From assembly GCF_016722785.1 (NCBI RefSeq), contig NZ_JAEQNE010000002.1, positions 868,001 to 932,000 of the forward strand: 64,000 nucleotides of DNA, given 5' to 3'. The notes beneath the pieces were generated by a model. The model was given only the letters and a program-made list of their open reading frames with translations. It was not told where the DNA came from and ran no database searches. A program made the position numbers and the translations under genes. Shown piece after piece: positions 1 to 8,644 of the stretch (position 1 is the stretch's first letter; each line of letters begins with the position of its first letter). Origin of the DNA: Ramlibacter monticola (GTDB taxonomy: Bacteria > Pseudomonadota > Gammaproteobacteria > Burkholderiales > Burkholderiaceae_C).

Positions 1-1
1 G

Positions 2-601
2 GAGCCGCCGCCCGCGCCGGCGGTACCGGCACCGGCCACGCCCCCGCCGCCTGCGCCGCGGCCGCCGGCCCAGCTCACGGACGAGGAGCGCAACGAGGTG
101 CTGTTCACGCACTGGCGCAGCAGTCGCGGCGAGGAGGTGGACACGTTCGCGGCCTACCTCGTCGACCAGAGCCTGGCCGACGTCGTGCCGCTCTACCAGC
201 TGCTGCGCAGCGCCTCCATGTGGAAGGAATGCCACGCGGAGCCCTTCGAGGTGCCGCCGATGAGCGAGTGGGAGAAGGTGCGCGACGTGCTGATCCTGCT
301 GCGCGACCTGCAGCAGCGCGGCGTACTGCCCGGTGTGGAGGTCGTCTCCGCCTACCGTGACCCGCGCCTGAACCGCTGCGCCGGCGGGGCGCCCGGCAGT
401 TCGCACCAGCACTTCGCGGTGGACATCGCGCCGCTGTCGCCGGAAGTCGGCGCCAGTCTCTGCCGCTTCTGGCGCGAAGAGGGCCGGAAGTGGGACATGG
501 GCGTGAGCCGCTACCCGACCGGCCGCATCCACATCGACCGCACCGGCTACCGCACCTGGGGTGCGAGCCACAAGCGCGGCAGCAGCTACTGCCTCGACTA
601 G
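2..601 (+). CDS. M15-type peptidase (D-Ala-D-Ala carboxypeptidase-like), 5' end outside window
   Basis: The reading frame is open from the first bases, so the gene starts upstream of the window. The visible part begins with a proline/alanine-rich linker of about 25 residues, followed by a domain of about 165 residues. That domain carries the M15_3 pattern: SAYRDPRLN, then SSHQHFAVDIA with zinc-ligand His and Asp candidates, then a late IHID His. Family members cleave D-Ala-containing peptidoglycan peptides in the envelope. The usual Gly after the first His (SxHxxG) is Phe here, so activity is not certain. The Pro-rich linker suggests an exported protein with a disordered tether. It is convergent with the next gene; the stop codons overlap closely. 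Confidence 0.75.
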   Translation, partial: EPPPAPAVPAPATPPPPAPRPPAQLTDEERNEVLFTHWRSSRGEEVDTFAAYLVDQSLADVVPLYQLLRSASMWKECHAEPFEVPPMSEWEKVRDVLILLRDLQQRGVLPGVEVVSAYRDPRLNRCAGGAPGSSHQHFAVDIAPLSPEVGASLCRFWREEGRKWDMGVSRYPTGRIHIDRTGYRTWGASHKRGSSYCLD

Positions 602-924
602 CAGGCGGGCGACGCGGCGGCGGGCGGGGCGCTTTCCCGCAGCAGCAGTTCCCCGATGCCGTCGAAGGCGTCGCGCACCGTGTCCTCCAGGTCGCCGCCC
701 TGCGCCCGGATCGCGATCACGCCGCCGTCGCGCAGTTGGGCCTGCGCCCGCACGGCGTAGCCGCTGCTGTACCAGGGCGCCAGCGGAGGCTGCAGGCTCA
801 CGTCCCAGCGGATCACCTCGCCGTACAGCGCGTCGAGCGCGCTGACGCAGGCGTGCGCGAGCGCCTCGGCCCGGGTCGAGGAGAGCATGCCTACAGAGCG
901 GACGTGGATGGCGGACAGTGGCAT
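598..924 (-). CDS. Small HPF/RaiA-like protein
   Basis: This 108-residue protein starts at an ATG preceded by AAAGGAG, which decides against the longer frame beginning at 987. The pattern resembles the ribosome hibernation factor/RaiA fold: an N-terminal beta strand (IHVRSVGM), a first helix, a strand with YAVRAQAQL, the turn GGVIAIRAQGGDL, and a final helix EDTVRDAFDGIGELL. The basic residues expected on an HPF ribosome-binding face are few, so it may be a divergent member with another partner. There is no signal peptide. It is monocistronic and faces the oxidoreductase operon divergently. The assignment rests on pattern similarity only. Confidence 0.55.
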   Translation of the reverse strand: MPLSAIHVRSVGMLSSTRAEALAHACVSALDALYGEVIRWDVSLQPPLAPWYSSGYAVRAQAQLRDGGVIAIRAQGGDLEDTVRDAFDGIGELLLRESAPPAAASPAC

Positions 925-1111
925 GGCGGCACTCCTTTGACCGTCACGATCGCTTCCGGCGGCCCGAATCCAATTGATGCACCTCAACCGCGTTCCGATG
1001 CCATCCTAGGGAAAGCCCGCAGCTTCCGCCGCTTCCGCCCGTCGCTTCGGGATTCTTTCGATGGGCGCGCGCGGCCAATCCCGGTCCAATCCGCGCAGAC
1101 CAAGGAGGCGC

Positions 1112-2122
1112 ATGATCCGAGCCGCCCTCATCGGCCTGGGGACCTGGGGCCAGAACCTCGTGCGCAGCGTCCACGGCCGCAGTGCCGCCATCGGGTTCGT
1201 CGCCGCCGCGACCCGCACGCCCGACAAGGCGCGCGAGTTCGCGCGGGCGCACGGCCTGCGGATGCTGCCGAGCTACGAGGATGCGCTGCGCGACCCCGGC
1301 ATCGACGCCGTGGTGCTGGCCACCCCGCACTCCCTGCATACGGACCAGGTCGTCGCGGCGGCCGCGGCCGGCAAGCACGTGTTCTGCGAGAAGCCACTGG
1401 GCCTGGACGCGGCCAGCGCCGAGCGCGCGGCACGCGCCTGCGCCGACCACGGCGTCACGCTGGCCGTGGGCTACAACTGGCGCTTCCAGCCGGCCCTGCG
1501 CGAGATCCGCCGCCTGCTCGACGACGGCACGCTGGGCCGCGTCCTGCACCTGGAGGGCAACTTCTGCGGCCCCAGCGCCTACCGCTTCCCGCGCGGCCAC
1601 TGGCGCCACGACCGCGAGGAAGTACCCGCCGGCGGCATGACCGGCCGCGGCGTGCACGTGATCGACGCGATGCTCCATCTCGCCGGCCCCATCGAGGCGG
1701 TGACGGCGCAGAGCTTCCGGCTGGCCCAGGACTTCGGCGTGGACGACACCACCTCCATGCTGCTGCGCTTCCGCGGCGGCGCCACCGGCTACCTCGGCAC
1801 CGTCATCGCGACCGCGGAAACCTGGAGGCTGCAGGTGTTCGGCAGCAAGGGCTGGGCCGAGGTCGGGGACGTGGAGCACCTGCCCACCTGGTCGCTGCGG
1901 ACCTGCTTCTTCGACCCGGAGCACATCACGGTCAAGCAGAAGCCGGTGGTGCACACCTTTGCCGAAACCAGCACCGAACGCGCCGAACTGGAGCATTTCG
2001 CCGAGGCGGCCGCCGCCCGCCGTCCGCTCGCCACGCCGGGCGGCGACGCCGTGCACAACGTCGCCGTGCTGCAGGCGATCCTCTCCTCGATCGAGCGCCA
2101 GGCCGCCGTGCGCGTGGCCTGA
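1112..2122 (+). CDS. Gfo/Idh/MocA family NAD(P)-dependent oxidoreductase
   Basis: The start ATG follows CAAGGAGG at good spacing; the upstream in-frame extension is Arg/Pro noise. The protein is 336 residues. The N-terminal Rossmann fold shows GLGTWG (residues 8-13). The family's Glu-Lys-Pro motif is at residues 93-95, where the Lys is usually catalytic. The C-terminal half is the alpha/beta domain with GGMTGRGVHVIDAMLH. These enzymes oxidise or reduce sugars, inositols and related polyols or imines; the substrate cannot be read here. It opens a run with a Bug receptor (18 bp gap), a deacetylase-like gene and a GGT-like gene, which suggests a shared catabolic role. Confidence 0.85.
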   Translation: MIRAALIGLGTWGQNLVRSVHGRSAAIGFVAAATRTPDKAREFARAHGLRMLPSYEDALRDPGIDAVVLATPHSLHTDQVVAAAAAGKHVFCEKPLGLDAASAERAARACADHGVTLAVGYNWRFQPALREIRRLLDDGTLGRVLHLEGNFCGPSAYRFPRGHWRHDREEVPAGGMTGRGVHVIDAMLHLAGPIEAVTAQSFRLAQDFGVDDTTSMLLRFRGGATGYLGTVIATAETWRLQVFGSKGWAEVGDVEHLPTWSLRTCFFDPEHITVKQKPVVHTFAETSTERAELEHFAEAAAARRPLATPGGDAVHNVAVLQAILSSIERQAAVRVA

Positions 2123-2140
2123 ACCCCCGGAGGTCTTCCG

Positions 2141-3133
2141 ATGCACCCAGCGATTCGCCGAACCGCCGTCCTGGCCGCGCTCGCCCTGGCGGGAGCCGCG
2201 GCCTGCGCGCAGGGCTCGCCCGCCGCGCGCGACTTCCCCAACCGGCCGGTCAAGGTGGTGGTGCCCTCGCCCGCCGGCGGTCCGCCCGACCTGATCCTGC
2301 GCGCGATCCTGCCGAAGATGGCGCAGGTGCTGGGGCAGCCGCTCGTGATCGAGAACCGCGCCGGGGCCGGCGGCCTCGTGGGCACCGCCTTCGTCGCGAA
2401 GCAGCCGCCCGACGGCTACACGTGGCTGTTCACCACCGCGTCGCACGTGAACATCCCGCCCTTCAGCGAGAACGTGCCCTACGACCCGGTCCGGGACTTC
2501 ACGCACGTGACGCTGGCCGCGCAGAACTTCGGCCAGGCGCTGGTGGTGAACCCCGGCCTGGAAGCGAAGAACCTGCAGGAACTGGTCGCGCTGGCGAAGA
2601 AGAATCCCGGCAAGCTGACCTACGCCAACGCCGGCAACGGCACGGCGAGCCACATCCCGGCGGAGCTGATGAAGTCCATGACCGGCACCGACATCCTGCC
2701 AGTGCCGTACAAAGGCATCCCCGAGGCCACCACGGACCTGATCGCCGGGCGGATCGACCTCTTCTTCGTCGGCACCAACATCGCGTTGCAGCACGTGCAG
2801 AGCGGCAGGCTGCGCGCCATCGCGCTGACGGGCAAGAAGCGCTGGAAAGGCCTGCCCGAGGTGCCGACCATGGACGAACAGGGCCTCAAGGGCTTCGAGA
2901 AGGTGAACTGGTTCGGGCTGTGGCTGCCGGCGGGCGCGCCGCCGGAGATCGCCAGGCGCATCCACGCCGCCGTGGCGGCGGCGCTGGCCGAACCGGAGGT
3001 GAAGGCGCAGTTCGAGCAGCAGGGCATCGAAGGCGTCGGGCTGCCGCCGGTCGAATTCGCGGCCTTCGTCGCCGACGAGGCGAAGGCCGCGCAGGAGATC
3101 GCGCAGCGCATCCAGGCAGGAGCGAAGAAATGA
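2141..3133 (+). CDS. Bug-family (TctC-like) periplasmic solute-binding protein
   Basis: A 330-residue Bug receptor with a cleavable signal peptide (hydrophobic stretch about residues 9-23, ending near ACAQG). The mature part starts with the family phrase FPNRPVKVVVPSPAGG and continues with PDGYTW, the NAGNGT ligand loop and LPVPYKG. Bug proteins bind carboxylates or amides for tripartite tricarboxylate transporters. No TctA or TctB gene is nearby, as is common for Bug genes in Burkholderiales. Its stop overlaps the start of the deacetylase gene (ATGA), indicating translational coupling. The ligand is presumably the substrate of the neighbouring enzymes. Confidence 0.92.
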   Translation: MHPAIRRTAVLAALALAGAAACAQGSPAARDFPNRPVKVVVPSPAGGPPDLILRAILPKMAQVLGQPLVIENRAGAGGLVGTAFVAKQPPDGYTWLFTTASHVNIPPFSENVPYDPVRDFTHVTLAAQNFGQALVVNPGLEAKNLQELVALAKKNPGKLTYANAGNGTASHIPAELMKSMTGTDILPVPYKGIPEATTDLIAGRIDLFFVGTNIALQHVQSGRLRAIALTGKKRWKGLPEVPTMDEQGLKGFEKVNWFGLWLPAGAPPEIARRIHAAVAAALAEPEVKAQFEQQGIEGVGLPPVEFAAFVADEAKAAQEIAQRIQAGAKK

Positions 3134-4023
3134 ACGCGCCGCAACAGCAACCCTGGGAATGGCCGGAGTCCCATTGGCGCGGACTCGTGAACCGCGTGCG
3201 CGCCGGCCGCAGCCTGAAGCCGCGCCAGTGGCCGGGCGGCGCCCGCTGCGCGGTCGCGCTGTCCTTCGACTCCGACCACGAGACCAACGAGCTGCGGGAG
3301 GGCGGCGAGTCGATCGGCCGCCTGTCGCAGGGGCAGTACGGCAACCGCCAGGGCGTCCCGCGCATCCTGGAGATCCTGGGCCGCCACGGCGTGCGCGCCA
3401 GCTTCTTCGTGCCGGCGGTGAGCGCCCTGCTCCATCCCGAGGAGCAGCGCCGCATCGTGGCGGAGGGGCACGAGATCGCCCTGCACGGCTGGATCCACGA
3501 ACGCAACTCGGTGCTGCCGCCGGAGGTCGAACGCGAGCTGATGCTGCGCAGTGCCGACACGCTGGAGCAGGTCGCGGGCATCCGGCCGGTCGGCCTCCGC
3601 ACCCCGTCCTGGGACTTCAGCGATGCGACGCTCGCCATCGCGCGCGACATGGGCCTGCTGTACGACTCCTCGCTGATGGCCGACGTGGACTGCCACGAGC
3701 TCCTGCTCGACGGCCAGCCCAGCGGCCTGGTGGAACTGCCGGTCGAGTGGATCCGCGACGACGCGGTGTACTTCAACATGAACCGCTTCGCCGGCCTGCG
3801 GCCCTACACCCCGCCCGCCGACGTGTTCGACATCTTCCGCCGCGAGCTCGACGCCGCCTTCCGCGAGGGCGGCATCTTCCAGCTCACCATGCATCCGCAC
3901 ATCAGCGGCTACCGCTCGCGCATCTGGATCCTGGAGGAGTTGATCCTGCACGCCAGGAACCTCGGGCGCGTGTGGTTCGCCACCCATGCCGAGATCGCGC
4001 GCTACGTGCGGCAGCCGGAGTAG
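3130..4023 (+). CDS. Polysaccharide deacetylase / PuuE-like NodB-fold hydrolase
   Basis: A 297-residue cytoplasmic protein (no signal peptide) with the NodB-homology metal site: SFDSDHE (Asp47, Asp49, His50) and HGWIHE (His119, His123). The RTPSWDFS segment and the late LTMHPH block are typical of the PuuE/peptidoglycan-deacetylase-like subgroup. That group acts on C-N amide bonds of small cyclic or acylated substrates as well as on sugars. It sits between a Bug receptor and a GGT-like amidohydrolase, so a small amide substrate is more likely than a polysaccharide; this is inference. The ATG overlaps the upstream stop codon by 4 bp. Confidence 0.85.
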   Translation: MNAPQQQPWEWPESHWRGLVNRVRAGRSLKPRQWPGGARCAVALSFDSDHETNELREGGESIGRLSQGQYGNRQGVPRILEILGRHGVRASFFVPAVSALLHPEEQRRIVAEGHEIALHGWIHERNSVLPPEVERELMLRSADTLEQVAGIRPVGLRTPSWDFSDATLAIARDMGLLYDSSLMADVDCHELLLDGQPSGLVELPVEWIRDDAVYFNMNRFAGLRPYTPPADVFDIFRRELDAAFREGGIFQLTMHPHISGYRSRIWILEELILHARNLGRVWFATHAEIARYVRQPE

Positions 4024-4030
4024 CCCCGCC

Positions 4031-5614
4031 ATGATCGACAACTTCTCCCACACCCAGGTCGTGCGCAAGACGGTGATCGCCACCGAGGGCGGCGTGGTCG
4101 CCTCGCAGCACAAGCGTGCCGCGCAGGTGGGCGCCGCGGTGCTCGCGGCCGGCGGCGACGCGGTCGATGCCGCCGTGGCGACCTCGTTCGCGCTCGGCGT
4201 GGTGGAACCCTGGATGAGCGGGGTCGCGGCCGGCGGCTGCATGGTGCTGTGGCGGGCGGACGAGCAGCGCGCGCGCGTCGTGGACTACGGCATGCGCTCG
4301 CCGCGTGCGCTGGACCCGGCCGACTATCCGCTCACCGCGGACGGCCGCAGTTCCGACCTGTTCCCCTGGCGCGCCGTGGTGGACGACCGCAACGTGCAGG
4401 GCGCGACGGCCGTGGCCGTGCCGGGCGTGGTCGCCGGCATGGCGCTGGCGCACGCGAGCTACGGCCGCAAGCCGTGGCGCGAGCTGGTCACGCCCGCCGT
4501 GGGGCTGGCCGAGGAAGGCCTGCTCGCCGACTGGTACTCCGGGCTGGTGATCGCCTCGGCGGCCAAGCCCCTGTCGCAGGACCCCGATGCCGCCGCGATG
4601 TTCCTCGACGACGGCCGCTGGCCGATCGTGGGAGCCTGGAACGGCTCGGCTGACCGGCACCTCGACCAGAAGGTCCTGGCCCGCAGCCTGCGGCAGATCG
4701 CCGAGGAGGGCCCGCGCGCGCTCTACCAGGGCAGCCTCGCGCAGGCCCTGGTGCGCGACGTGCGCGCCAAGGGCGGCTGCCTGGGCGAGGACGACCTCGC
4801 GGCCTACCAGGCGGAGTGGGCCGAGCCGCTGGCGGTGCCCTACCGCGGCGGCACGGTGTACGCGGCACCCGGCCTCACCGGCGGGCCCACCTACGCGCAC
4901 GCGTTGCAGATGCTGGAGCGCGAACTGGGCGACCCGGGCGGCGCGCCCGACGCGCATGCCTACCGCGCCCTCGCGCGCTCGCTCGACGCGGCCTTCCGCG
5001 CGCGCCTGTCGGACATGGGCGACCAGGACGCGCCGCAGGCGCCAGGCTGCACCACGCACTTCAGCGTGGTGGACCGGCACGGCAACCTGTGCGCCGTCAC
5101 GCAGACCCTGCTGTCCATCTTCGGCTCGCGCGTGGTGTCCCCCTCCACCGGCGTCCTGTTGAACAACGGGATCATGTGGTTCGACCCCGAGCCGGGCAAG
5201 CCGAACTCGCTGGCGCCCGGCAAGCGCGTGCTGGCCAATTACTGTCCCGTGGTGGGCGTGGCGGCGGACGGGCGCCGCTTCGCGCTGGGCGCCTCCGGCG
5301 GCCGCAAGATCCTCGGCGCGGTGCTCCAGCTGAGCTCCTTCCTGATGGCGCACGGCATGTCGCTGGAGCAGGCGTTCCACCAGCCGCGCATCGACGTCAG
5401 CGGCGGTGGCCAGGTCACGGCCGACGCCTCGCTGCCGCGCGAGGTGTTTTCCGCGCTGGCGCTCGAACTGCCCACGACGGCGGCGCGCCGCGTGGTGTTT
5501 CCCTACGCGTTCGCCTGCCCGGCCGGCGTGCTGCGCGACGGCCAGCGGAACATGGGTTGCACGGAGATCATGTCGCCCTGGGGCGACGCGGTGCACGAGG
5601 CAAACGCGCCCTGA
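4031..5614 (+). CDS. Gamma-glutamyltransferase family protein (Ntn hydrolase)
   Basis: A 527-residue member of the GGT/acylase Ntn-hydrolase family, beginning 7 bp after the deacetylase gene. The self-processing site is visible as CTTHFSVVD, with candidate nucleophile Thr341. It is followed by the small-subunit signature (GNLCAVTQTLL, LLNNGIMWFDP and the SGGRKI oxyanion-type loop). No signal peptide is seen, so it should act in the cytoplasm, unlike secreted GGTs of glutathione metabolism. Cleavage of a gamma-glutamyl or similar amide bond is expected. Together with the Bug receptor and the NodB-fold hydrolase it suggests uptake and breakdown of an amide compound. A short CCGCG-CTT-CGCGG hairpin follows at 5629-5641. 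Confidence 0.88.
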   Translation: MIDNFSHTQVVRKTVIATEGGVVASQHKRAAQVGAAVLAAGGDAVDAAVATSFALGVVEPWMSGVAAGGCMVLWRADEQRARVVDYGMRSPRALDPADYPLTADGRSSDLFPWRAVVDDRNVQGATAVAVPGVVAGMALAHASYGRKPWRELVTPAVGLAEEGLLADWYSGLVIASAAKPLSQDPDAAAMFLDDGRWPIVGAWNGSADRHLDQKVLARSLRQIAEEGPRALYQGSLAQALVRDVRAKGGCLGEDDLAAYQAEWAEPLAVPYRGGTVYAAPGLTGGPTYAHALQMLERELGDPGGAPDAHAYRALARSLDAAFRARLSDMGDQDAPQAPGCTTHFSVVDRHGNLCAVTQTLLSIFGSRVVSPSTGVLLNNGIMWFDPEPGKPNSLAPGKRVLANYCPVVGVAADGRRFALGASGGRKILGAVLQLSSFLMAHGMSLEQAFHQPRIDVSGGGQVTADASLPREVFSALALELPTTAARRVVFPYAFACPAGVLRDGQRNMGCTEIMSPWGDAVHEANAP

Positions 5615-5642
5615 AGGCGCCGGGGATTCCGCGCTTCGCGGC

Positions 5643-6251
5643 TCAGGCCAGGCCGAGCTCCGCGCAGGCGCCCATTGCGGCCCGGCGCGGCGAGAGCGCC
5701 AGCGTGACCGCCGTGTCGCCCTGGAGTGCGCTGGCCAGCCGCGCGGCCCGCGGCTGCCAACTGCTGGAGGGGCCGAGGCTCTGGCAGGTTTCGGCCGAGA
5801 TGTGGATGGAGCCGGGCGGCAGCCGCTCGGCGGAGTCGCCCGCCTCGCGCGCCTCGGGACCGATCGCCAGGCGCCGCTCGCCGTCCTCGTGCTCGAACAC
5901 CGCGCTGGTGGAGTCGGTCGTGAGCAGGGTCATGCGCAGGCTGTAGCTGGAGGAACGCTGCAGCAGCAGCGCCATCTGCAGGGCATCGCGCGCCCGCGCG
6001 AACACCAGGACGCAACGCTGGTCGCAACGTTCGACGCGGCCGTCGTGGCGGGCGGCCGTCCTCCCGATCTCCTCCGGAGTCCAGTCGAAATCCAGGGTGT
6101 CCGTGCACAGGAAGGTGACCGTCTCGCGTTCGAAACGGATGCGCTCGTAGCCCGGGCCAAGGAACACCTTGCGCCACAGCTCCTGCGTGTAGTCGGCCAG
6201 CAGCCGCTCCGACAACGCCTCGAGCAGGCTCGCGTGCTCGTTCGCTCGCAT
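5643..6251 (-). CDS. Degenerate class III nucleotidyl-cyclase-like protein
   Basis: A 202-residue soluble protein. The ATG at 6251 follows AGGTGG; a GTG 9 bp upstream is an alternative. After about 40 N-terminal residues the chain follows the adenylate/guanylate cyclase fold: VTFLCTDTLDF (strand 1 and first metal Asp position), HDGRVERCDQR...VLVFARARDALQMALLLQ, and a late block IGPEAREAGDSAERLPPGSIHISAETCQSL matching the usual nucleotide-site helix and strand. The second metal site (GDG in active enzymes) is disrupted, and the substrate-specifying and transition-state residues are not evident. I infer a non-catalytic, possibly sensory or nucleotide-binding, cyclase-homology domain. It may alternatively be annotated hypothetical. 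Confidence 0.55.
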   Translation of the reverse strand: MRANEHASLLEALSERLLADYTQELWRKVFLGPGYERIRFERETVTFLCTDTLDFDWTPEEIGRTAARHDGRVERCDQRCVLVFARARDALQMALLLQRSSSYSLRMTLLTTDSTSAVFEHEDGERRLAIGPEAREAGDSAERLPPGSIHISAETCQSLGPSSSWQPRAARLASALQGDTAVTLALSPRRAAMGACAELGLA

Positions 6252-6375
6252 CTTGTCCACCTTTCCTTGCCCGCTCCCCCCACCCGCTCATTCGTTCATT
6301 GAATGTGTCGGAGTGTGTCAAAGGACCGCCCGGCCGTACAGGCTGACGATTCAGTAAAGACTGTCGGTGGAATGC

Positions 6376-7257
6376 CTAAGCGTGCCCGGGCGGGTGGTGC
6401 GGCGTGGCGGGGTCGCCCGCGGCGGCGGCGGCGGCCTGACGGGCCGGAATGGCGGCGGTCCAGGTCGCCACGTCCTCTTCCGTCATGGTGCTGGCAGCGG
6501 TGAGGCGGCCGTCCAGGTAGCCCAGCTGCTCCACGTCGTGCAGGTACTGCTCGCGCGACAGCAGCGTGCCGCCGCAGACGTGCGGGTCCTGGGCCGGAGC
6601 CTGCTGCACCTCGGCCGCCAGCCGTGCCAGCAGGTCCTGCATCACCCACGCCGGGATGCGATGGCGCTCGCCGGGGTAGATGAAGCCGAACAGCGTGAGA
6701 TGCGCCAGCAGCACGCGCCAGTTGCGGCCGAAGCGCTCCAGCAGGCCGGGCCAGTCGAGCCGTTCCGCGTTGGCCTGCAGCAGGTGCGCGATGTCGGCGC
6801 CGTCGTAGCGCTCGCGCTCCATGATGAAGGCCTTGGACAGCATGCTGTCTTCCATGTTGGCCACGCGCACCGGCACGCCGAGGATCTCGGCGACGGCGTT
6901 GTCGTGGAACCAGCGATCGTCCACCGGCGTGACGCCGTTGCCCGAGTTGAAGATCAGGTCGATGAAGTCCTCGCCCGCATAGACCTTGGCCAGCCAGTGC
7001 GGGTAGCTCATTTCGGTATTCCAGCCCTGGCCCCGCATCAGCTCGGCGATGTGCTCGTAGTCCTGCCGGCGGATGAAGAGGTCCAGGTCCTTGGTGGCCC
7101 GGCGGATGCCGGTGAAGCAGGCGTGGGAGAAGGCGCCGCCGACCAGGAAGGGCACGCCTGCATCCGCCAGCGTCTGCAGGGCGCGCCGATAGAACGCGGC
7201 CGTTTCCGGGGCGACTTCCTCCTCCAGCGAAGGGGCGAGGGGCATGGTGGAACACAT
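6376..7257 (-). CDS. Nucleotidyltransferase-fold (Pol-beta-like) protein
   Basis: A 293-residue soluble protein. The N-terminal half has the minimal nucleotidyltransferase core: VGGAFSHAC then TKDLDLFI, giving the GG helix and the Asp-x-Asp metal pair, with a further IDLIF acidic strand. Relatives are annotated as nucleotidyltransferase or AbiEii-like proteins, but no AbiEi partner or antitoxin gene is beside it. The C-terminal part is helical and ends in an Ala/Pro/His-rich tail. A second ATG four codons in is an equally possible start. It lies 124 bp upstream of the cyclase-like gene on the same strand and is divergent from the metallophosphoesterase. Its substrate is unknown. Confidence 0.7.
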   Translation of the reverse strand: MCSTMPLAPSLEEEVAPETAAFYRRALQTLADAGVPFLVGGAFSHACFTGIRRATKDLDLFIRRQDYEHIAELMRGQGWNTEMSYPHWLAKVYAGEDFIDLIFNSGNGVTPVDDRWFHDNAVAEILGVPVRVANMEDSMLSKAFIMERERYDGADIAHLLQANAERLDWPGLLERFGRNWRVLLAHLTLFGFIYPGERHRIPAWVMQDLLARLAAEVQQAPAQDPHVCGGTLLSREQYLHDVEQLGYLDGRLTAASTMTEEDVATWTAAIPARQAAAAAAGDPATPHHPPGHA

Positions 7258-7413
7258 GGCCCGGAGCTTGGGTCCGCGCCGCGTTTCCCCACCTCGGCGG
7301 GGACGCTAAAACACACTGGACATGGCACCTCATCGACCGTCGGCGCGCGCCTACAGCCGTCCGCACGGATGGACGATGCTCCTGGCGCGGCAGCGCAGGC
7401 AGGATGACGGACC

Positions 7414-8223
7414 ATGAGCCAATCCCCCAGCACCGTGCGCTTCGCCGTCGTGGGCGACATCCATGTGACCAAGGACTCCGCCGGCACCCTGCGCGGCTTC
7501 TTCGCGCAGGCGGCCGACACGGCCGACGCGCTGCTCCTGTGCGGCGACCTCACCGACTACGGGACGGCGGAGGAAGCCCACGTGCTGGCGGACGAACTCA
7601 GCGCGGTGAAGGTGCCCGTGGTCGCGGTGCTGGGCAACCACGACTACGAGTCCGGCACGCCCGAGGTCGTGGCCGAGACGCTCAAGAAGGCGGGCGTGCG
7701 CGTGCTCGATGGCGAAGCCTGCGAGATCCAGGGCGTGGGCATCGCGGGCGCCAAGGGGTTCTGCGGCGGGTTCGGGCGGGGCTCGCTGGGCGCCTGGGGC
7801 GAGCCGGTCATCAAGATGTTCGTGCAGGAGGCGCTGCACGAAGCGATGAAGCTGGAGGCGGCGTTGGCCAAGCTGCGCACGCCGCGCCGCATCGCGCTGC
7901 TGCACTACGCGCCGATCTGCGGCACGGTGGAGGGCGAACCGGCCGACATCTTCCCCTTCCTCGGCAGCAGCCGGCTGGAGGAGCCGCTGTTGCGCTATCC
8001 TGTCGACGCCGTCTTCCACGGGCACGCGCACCGCGGCACGCTGGAAGGGCGCACCATCAACGGCGTGCCGGTCTACAACGTGGCCCGACCCCTGCTCCTG
8101 CGCAAGAGGCCCGACCAGCCGCCGTTCCACCTCTTCGAGTTGCCGCGCGAACAGCCCGGCACCGAGACCCTGGTGGGCACGGTGAGCGCCAGCGCGGCCG
8201 CCGCAGCCCATGGACACCACTGA
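7414..8223 (+). CDS. Calcineurin-like metallophosphoesterase
   Basis: A 269-residue protein with the complete dinuclear-metal motif set: GDIH (Asp15, His17), CGDL (Asp45), GNHD (74-77), LLHY (His164) and GHAH (203-206). It is cytoplasmic, with no signal peptide or membrane segment. Its last 14 bp overlap the start of mgsA in another frame, so the two are co-transcribed and probably translationally coupled. That raises the possibility that it acts on a phosphorylated metabolite near the glycolytic triose-phosphate node, but the substrate cannot be deduced. Family members include 3',5'-cNMP phosphodiesterases and phosphatases. Confidence 0.88.
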   Translation: MSQSPSTVRFAVVGDIHVTKDSAGTLRGFFAQAADTADALLLCGDLTDYGTAEEAHVLADELSAVKVPVVAVLGNHDYESGTPEVVAETLKKAGVRVLDGEACEIQGVGIAGAKGFCGGFGRGSLGAWGEPVIKMFVQEALHEAMKLEAALAKLRTPRRIALLHYAPICGTVEGEPADIFPFLGSSRLEEPLLRYPVDAVFHGHAHRGTLEGRTINGVPVYNVARPLLLRKRPDQPPFHLFELPREQPGTETLVGTVSASAAAAAHGHH

Positions 8224-8620
8224 ACACCACCCACCCCGCATCGCCCTCATCGCGCACGACCGCAAGAAGGCCACCATCGTCGACCTCGCCCGGGAGTTCA
8301 GGCCGGTGCTGCGCCAGTGCAGCCTGTGCGCCACCGGCACGACCGGCAGCCGCATCGCCGCCGAGACCGGCCTGGAAGTCACGCGCATGCTGAGCGGCCC
8401 GCTCGGTGGCGACCTCCAGATCGGCGCGCTGCTCGCCTCCGGCCAGATCGACATGGTGATCTTCCTGCGCGACCCGATGACGCCGCAGCCGCACGAGCCG
8501 GACATCAACGCGCTGGTGCGCGCCTGCGACGTGCACGACGTGCCCTGCGCGACGAACGAGGCCAGCGCGCGCATGCTGCTCTCGCTGGTCGCGGCGCGGC
8601 ACGGGCTCAGCGCGGAATAG
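8210..8620 (+). CDS. mgsA: Methylglyoxal synthase
   Basis: A 136-residue protein, close to the usual 130-155 residue range of MgsA, which converts dihydroxyacetone phosphate to methylglyoxal and phosphate as a bypass of lower glycolysis. Family landmarks are clear: IAHDRKK (His16), [19 protein letters not shown] with the catalytic-base Asp, FLRDPM and PHEPDINAL, and a final [12 protein letters not shown]. The start lies inside the end of the metallophosphoesterase gene (14 bp overlap). It is followed 24 bp later by the histidine kinase gene. No glyoxalase gene is present in the window. Confidence 0.95.
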   Translation: MDTTEHHPPRIALIAHDRKKATIVDLAREFRPVLRQCSLCATGTTGSRIAAETGLEVTRMLSGPLGGDLQIGALLASGQIDMVIFLRDPMTPQPHEPDINALVRACDVHDVPCATNEASARMLLSLVAARHGLSAE

Positions 8621-8644
8621 CCGACCGGGCCTAACATTCGGCGC

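Noticed and set aside
944-2965. A 673-codon open frame on the minus strand across the oxidoreductase and Bug genes
   Set aside because: It is antisense to two genes with clear motifs and good ribosome sites; its composition (Arg, Gly, Ala, His) is the usual GC-driven shadow.
490-4023. A 1177-codon plus-strand frame that ends in the deacetylase gene
   Set aside because: Its first 880 codons run out of frame through the peptidase, oxidoreductase and Bug genes; the real gene starts at 3130.
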